DNA of 5,922 nt, from NCBI GenBank assembly GCA_012032575.1, contig JAAUSP010000484.1:1-5922 (forward strand), given 5' to 3'. Within the stretch, counting starts at the first letter, position 1, and each line of letters begins with the position of its first letter. The translations under genes were made by a program, and so were the position numbers. Of this stretch, positions 4,801 through 5,922 are shown one piece after another. Origin of the DNA: Anaerolineales bacterium (lineage in GTDB: Bacteria; Chloroflexota; Anaerolineae; 4572-78; J111). Below the pieces are notes generated by a model that was not told where the DNA came from, did no database searches, and saw only the letters and a list, made by a program, of their open reading frames with translations.

Positions 4801-5922
4801 TTAAAAGGTGAGGAGCCACAGATCAGCCAGGGGAGTGTTATCCCTGCCACCAAACACGATCAACCCCTGCCCGGTCCAGACAGCCTGGTGGTTATAGCGG
4901 GCTGCCGGGCCAGTCCCGGTTTCGATGGGCTGCCAGCTCTCCGTAGCCATGTCAAGCAGCCATAGGTCGCTACGGGCAGCCCGGTTGCCATCCTGCCCGC
5001 CGAACAAGATCACCCGGTTTTGTTCGCCCACCCTGGTTAAAGTTTGGTGCTGCCGACCCACCGGCATGACGTCGCCCACAATTTGACGCCAACTCTGGCC
5101 GGCTGTATCCAGAACCCAGGTGTCATCTTGGGGACAAGGACCAAAGCCGGAGGAGCAGCCGCCGTGCAACACTAATTGGTCGGCCAGCGGGGCGGCGCTA
5201 ACAAGCAGCGTTTGAGGGGCAACTCGCCGGAGGGAGTGATATTCTGCCACCGGCCGCTGGCCGGGTTAAATAACCAGGTATCATCGTAGCGGGTGCTGCC
5301 AAAACCGTGCGTGACCACCAGTTGATCGTTCAAATTTCCCCCGGCCGCGCCGTAGCGAGCGGTCGACCAGGGCCGGCGGTAGCGGTCAAATCTTGCCAGG
5401 TTTCGCTGGTCAAATCCAGCCGCCAGACATCGTTCAGAACGTTGTTATCTTGCCTCTGGCCGGTTGCCAGGTACAGATTCTTACCGGCCGCATCCACCAT
5501 CATCACGGTACTGAAGCGGGCGAGCGGGGCGGTGGGCGAGTTGACCGCCAGGGGCCGCCAGGTCAGATCATCCAAATTCAGCGCCCAAACGTCGTTAAAA
5601 ACCTGGTTGCCGTCTCGCCCGCCAAAGACAAAGAGTTGGTTAGTGGCGGGGTTGTACTGTATGGCGTGTTCGTAACGAGGGCCGGGGCCGGCATTGGCCG
5701 GCTTCAGTTCCTGCCAGGTAGCCTGAATAGTCTCGCCGGCAAATTCAGGTTCAACGACCTCAGCCACAACCTCGCTATCGTGCTCAGCAGCCAGTTCCGG
5801 CGACACCTCGGCGATGAGTTCAGGCGTATCCGTAGGGTTGGGGGTATGGGTTGGCGCTGCAACGATGGGTTCAGGCGTATCGGTAGGGTTAGGTGCATCA
5901 GTAGGGGTCTCGGTTGGGGCGA
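4801..5922 (-). CDS. Kelch-repeat beta-propeller protein with Thr/Pro-rich stalk, N-terminus beyond right edge, two frameshifts
   Basis: Read from 5920 downwards, the first 34 visible residues are a Thr/Pro/Asp-rich stalk (APTETPTDAPNPTDTPEP and on), then a Glu-rich spacer. Next come six Kelch blades, each with a GG or equivalent turn and a DxW...W pattern, for example LFVFGGRDGNQVFNDVWALN, then LVLHGGCSSGFG with DDTWVLD, VILFGGQDGNRAARSDLWLL and LIVFGGRDNTPLADLWLLTF. The frame breaks twice as written. Near 5362 the reading falls into a stop at 5330-5332, and one added base restores ARYGAAGGNLNDQLVV. At the G4 run 5216-5219 one added base restores ITPSGELPPQTLLVSAAPLA. With both corrected the visible part is 373 residues ending at TAA 4801-4803. 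A stalk plus propeller suggests a secreted or lipid-anchored surface protein; binding partners are unknown. It is convergent with the GT-C gene across a 75-bp gap with no clear terminator. Confidence 0.83.
5818..5890 (-). repeat. Imperfect direct repeat encoding the Thr/Pro stalk
   Basis: A 22-bp unit at 5818-5839 recurs at 5869-5890 with one mismatch (5831 versus 5882). The offset is 51 bp, or 17 codons, so the frame is preserved. It encodes NPTDTPE twice. Repeats of this kind expand and contract easily and lengthen the stalk before the propeller. Confidence 0.7.

Overview
The window looks like bacterial DNA of moderate-to-high GC from the Chloroflexota, probably an Anaerolineae/Caldilineae-type lineage. 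This is an inference from gene style: a BTAD-type (SARP/AfsR-like) regulator heading into an AAA module, a membrane-anchored SurA-N/TlpA fusion, GT-C glycosyltransferases with Chloroflexota-like motifs, and a Thr/Pro-rich linker before a Kelch propeller. No rRNA, tRNA, CRISPR array, insertion sequence or clear terminator was seen.

Layout. (1) 822 to 1, minus: a BTAD regulator running off the left edge, with a promoter carrying a perfect TATAAT at 898-903, flanked by an exact 10-bp inverted repeat. (2) 1119-2706, plus: a tight three-gene cluster of a DUF427 protein, a short peroxiredoxin-like ORF interrupted by an in-frame TGA, and a SurA-N/TlpA thiol-disulfide protein. (3) 3375-2701, minus: a family-2 glycosyltransferase resembling the TIGR04283 group, convergent with (2) and overlapping it by 6 bp. 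(4) 3359-4725, plus: a multi-pass GT-C (PMT-like) glycosyltransferase, divergent from (3) with overlapping 5' ends. (5) 5922 to 4801, minus: the C-terminal part of a Kelch-repeat protein with a Thr/Pro-rich stalk, running off the right edge.

The strongest lead is the ORF at 1453-1671. It reads as the N-terminal part of an AhpC/TSA-like (peroxiredoxin-like) protein in which TGA (1579-1581) stands exactly where the first cysteine of the CxxC motif belongs (G-TGA-L-P-C-R-D-H). Just downstream, 1589-1626 folds on paper into a stem-loop with a bulged U and a 4-nt apical loop with G second, 25 nt after the TGA. That agrees with the bacterial SECIS model, so this may be a UxxC selenoprotein. The ORF stops after 72 codons, less than half the family's usual length, so a decayed gene remains a serious alternative.

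The second theme is sequence integrity. Four reading frames are broken in a way that one missing base restores: near 2637-2641 (TlpA), 4575-4578 (GT-C), 5216-5219 and near 5362 (Kelch). A fifth is likely near 42-43 (regulator). All are single-base losses, three of them in short homopolymers, which points to indel errors in the assembly rather than real pseudogenes. The CDS limits below follow the restored readings where noted.

Functionally, 1119-2706 is a likely redox cluster with a membrane-anchored thioredoxin facing outside the cytoplasm. The two glycosyltransferases suggest envelope glycan or glycolipid synthesis. The Kelch protein is probably surface-exposed. No evidence links the regulator to any of these beyond adjacency.
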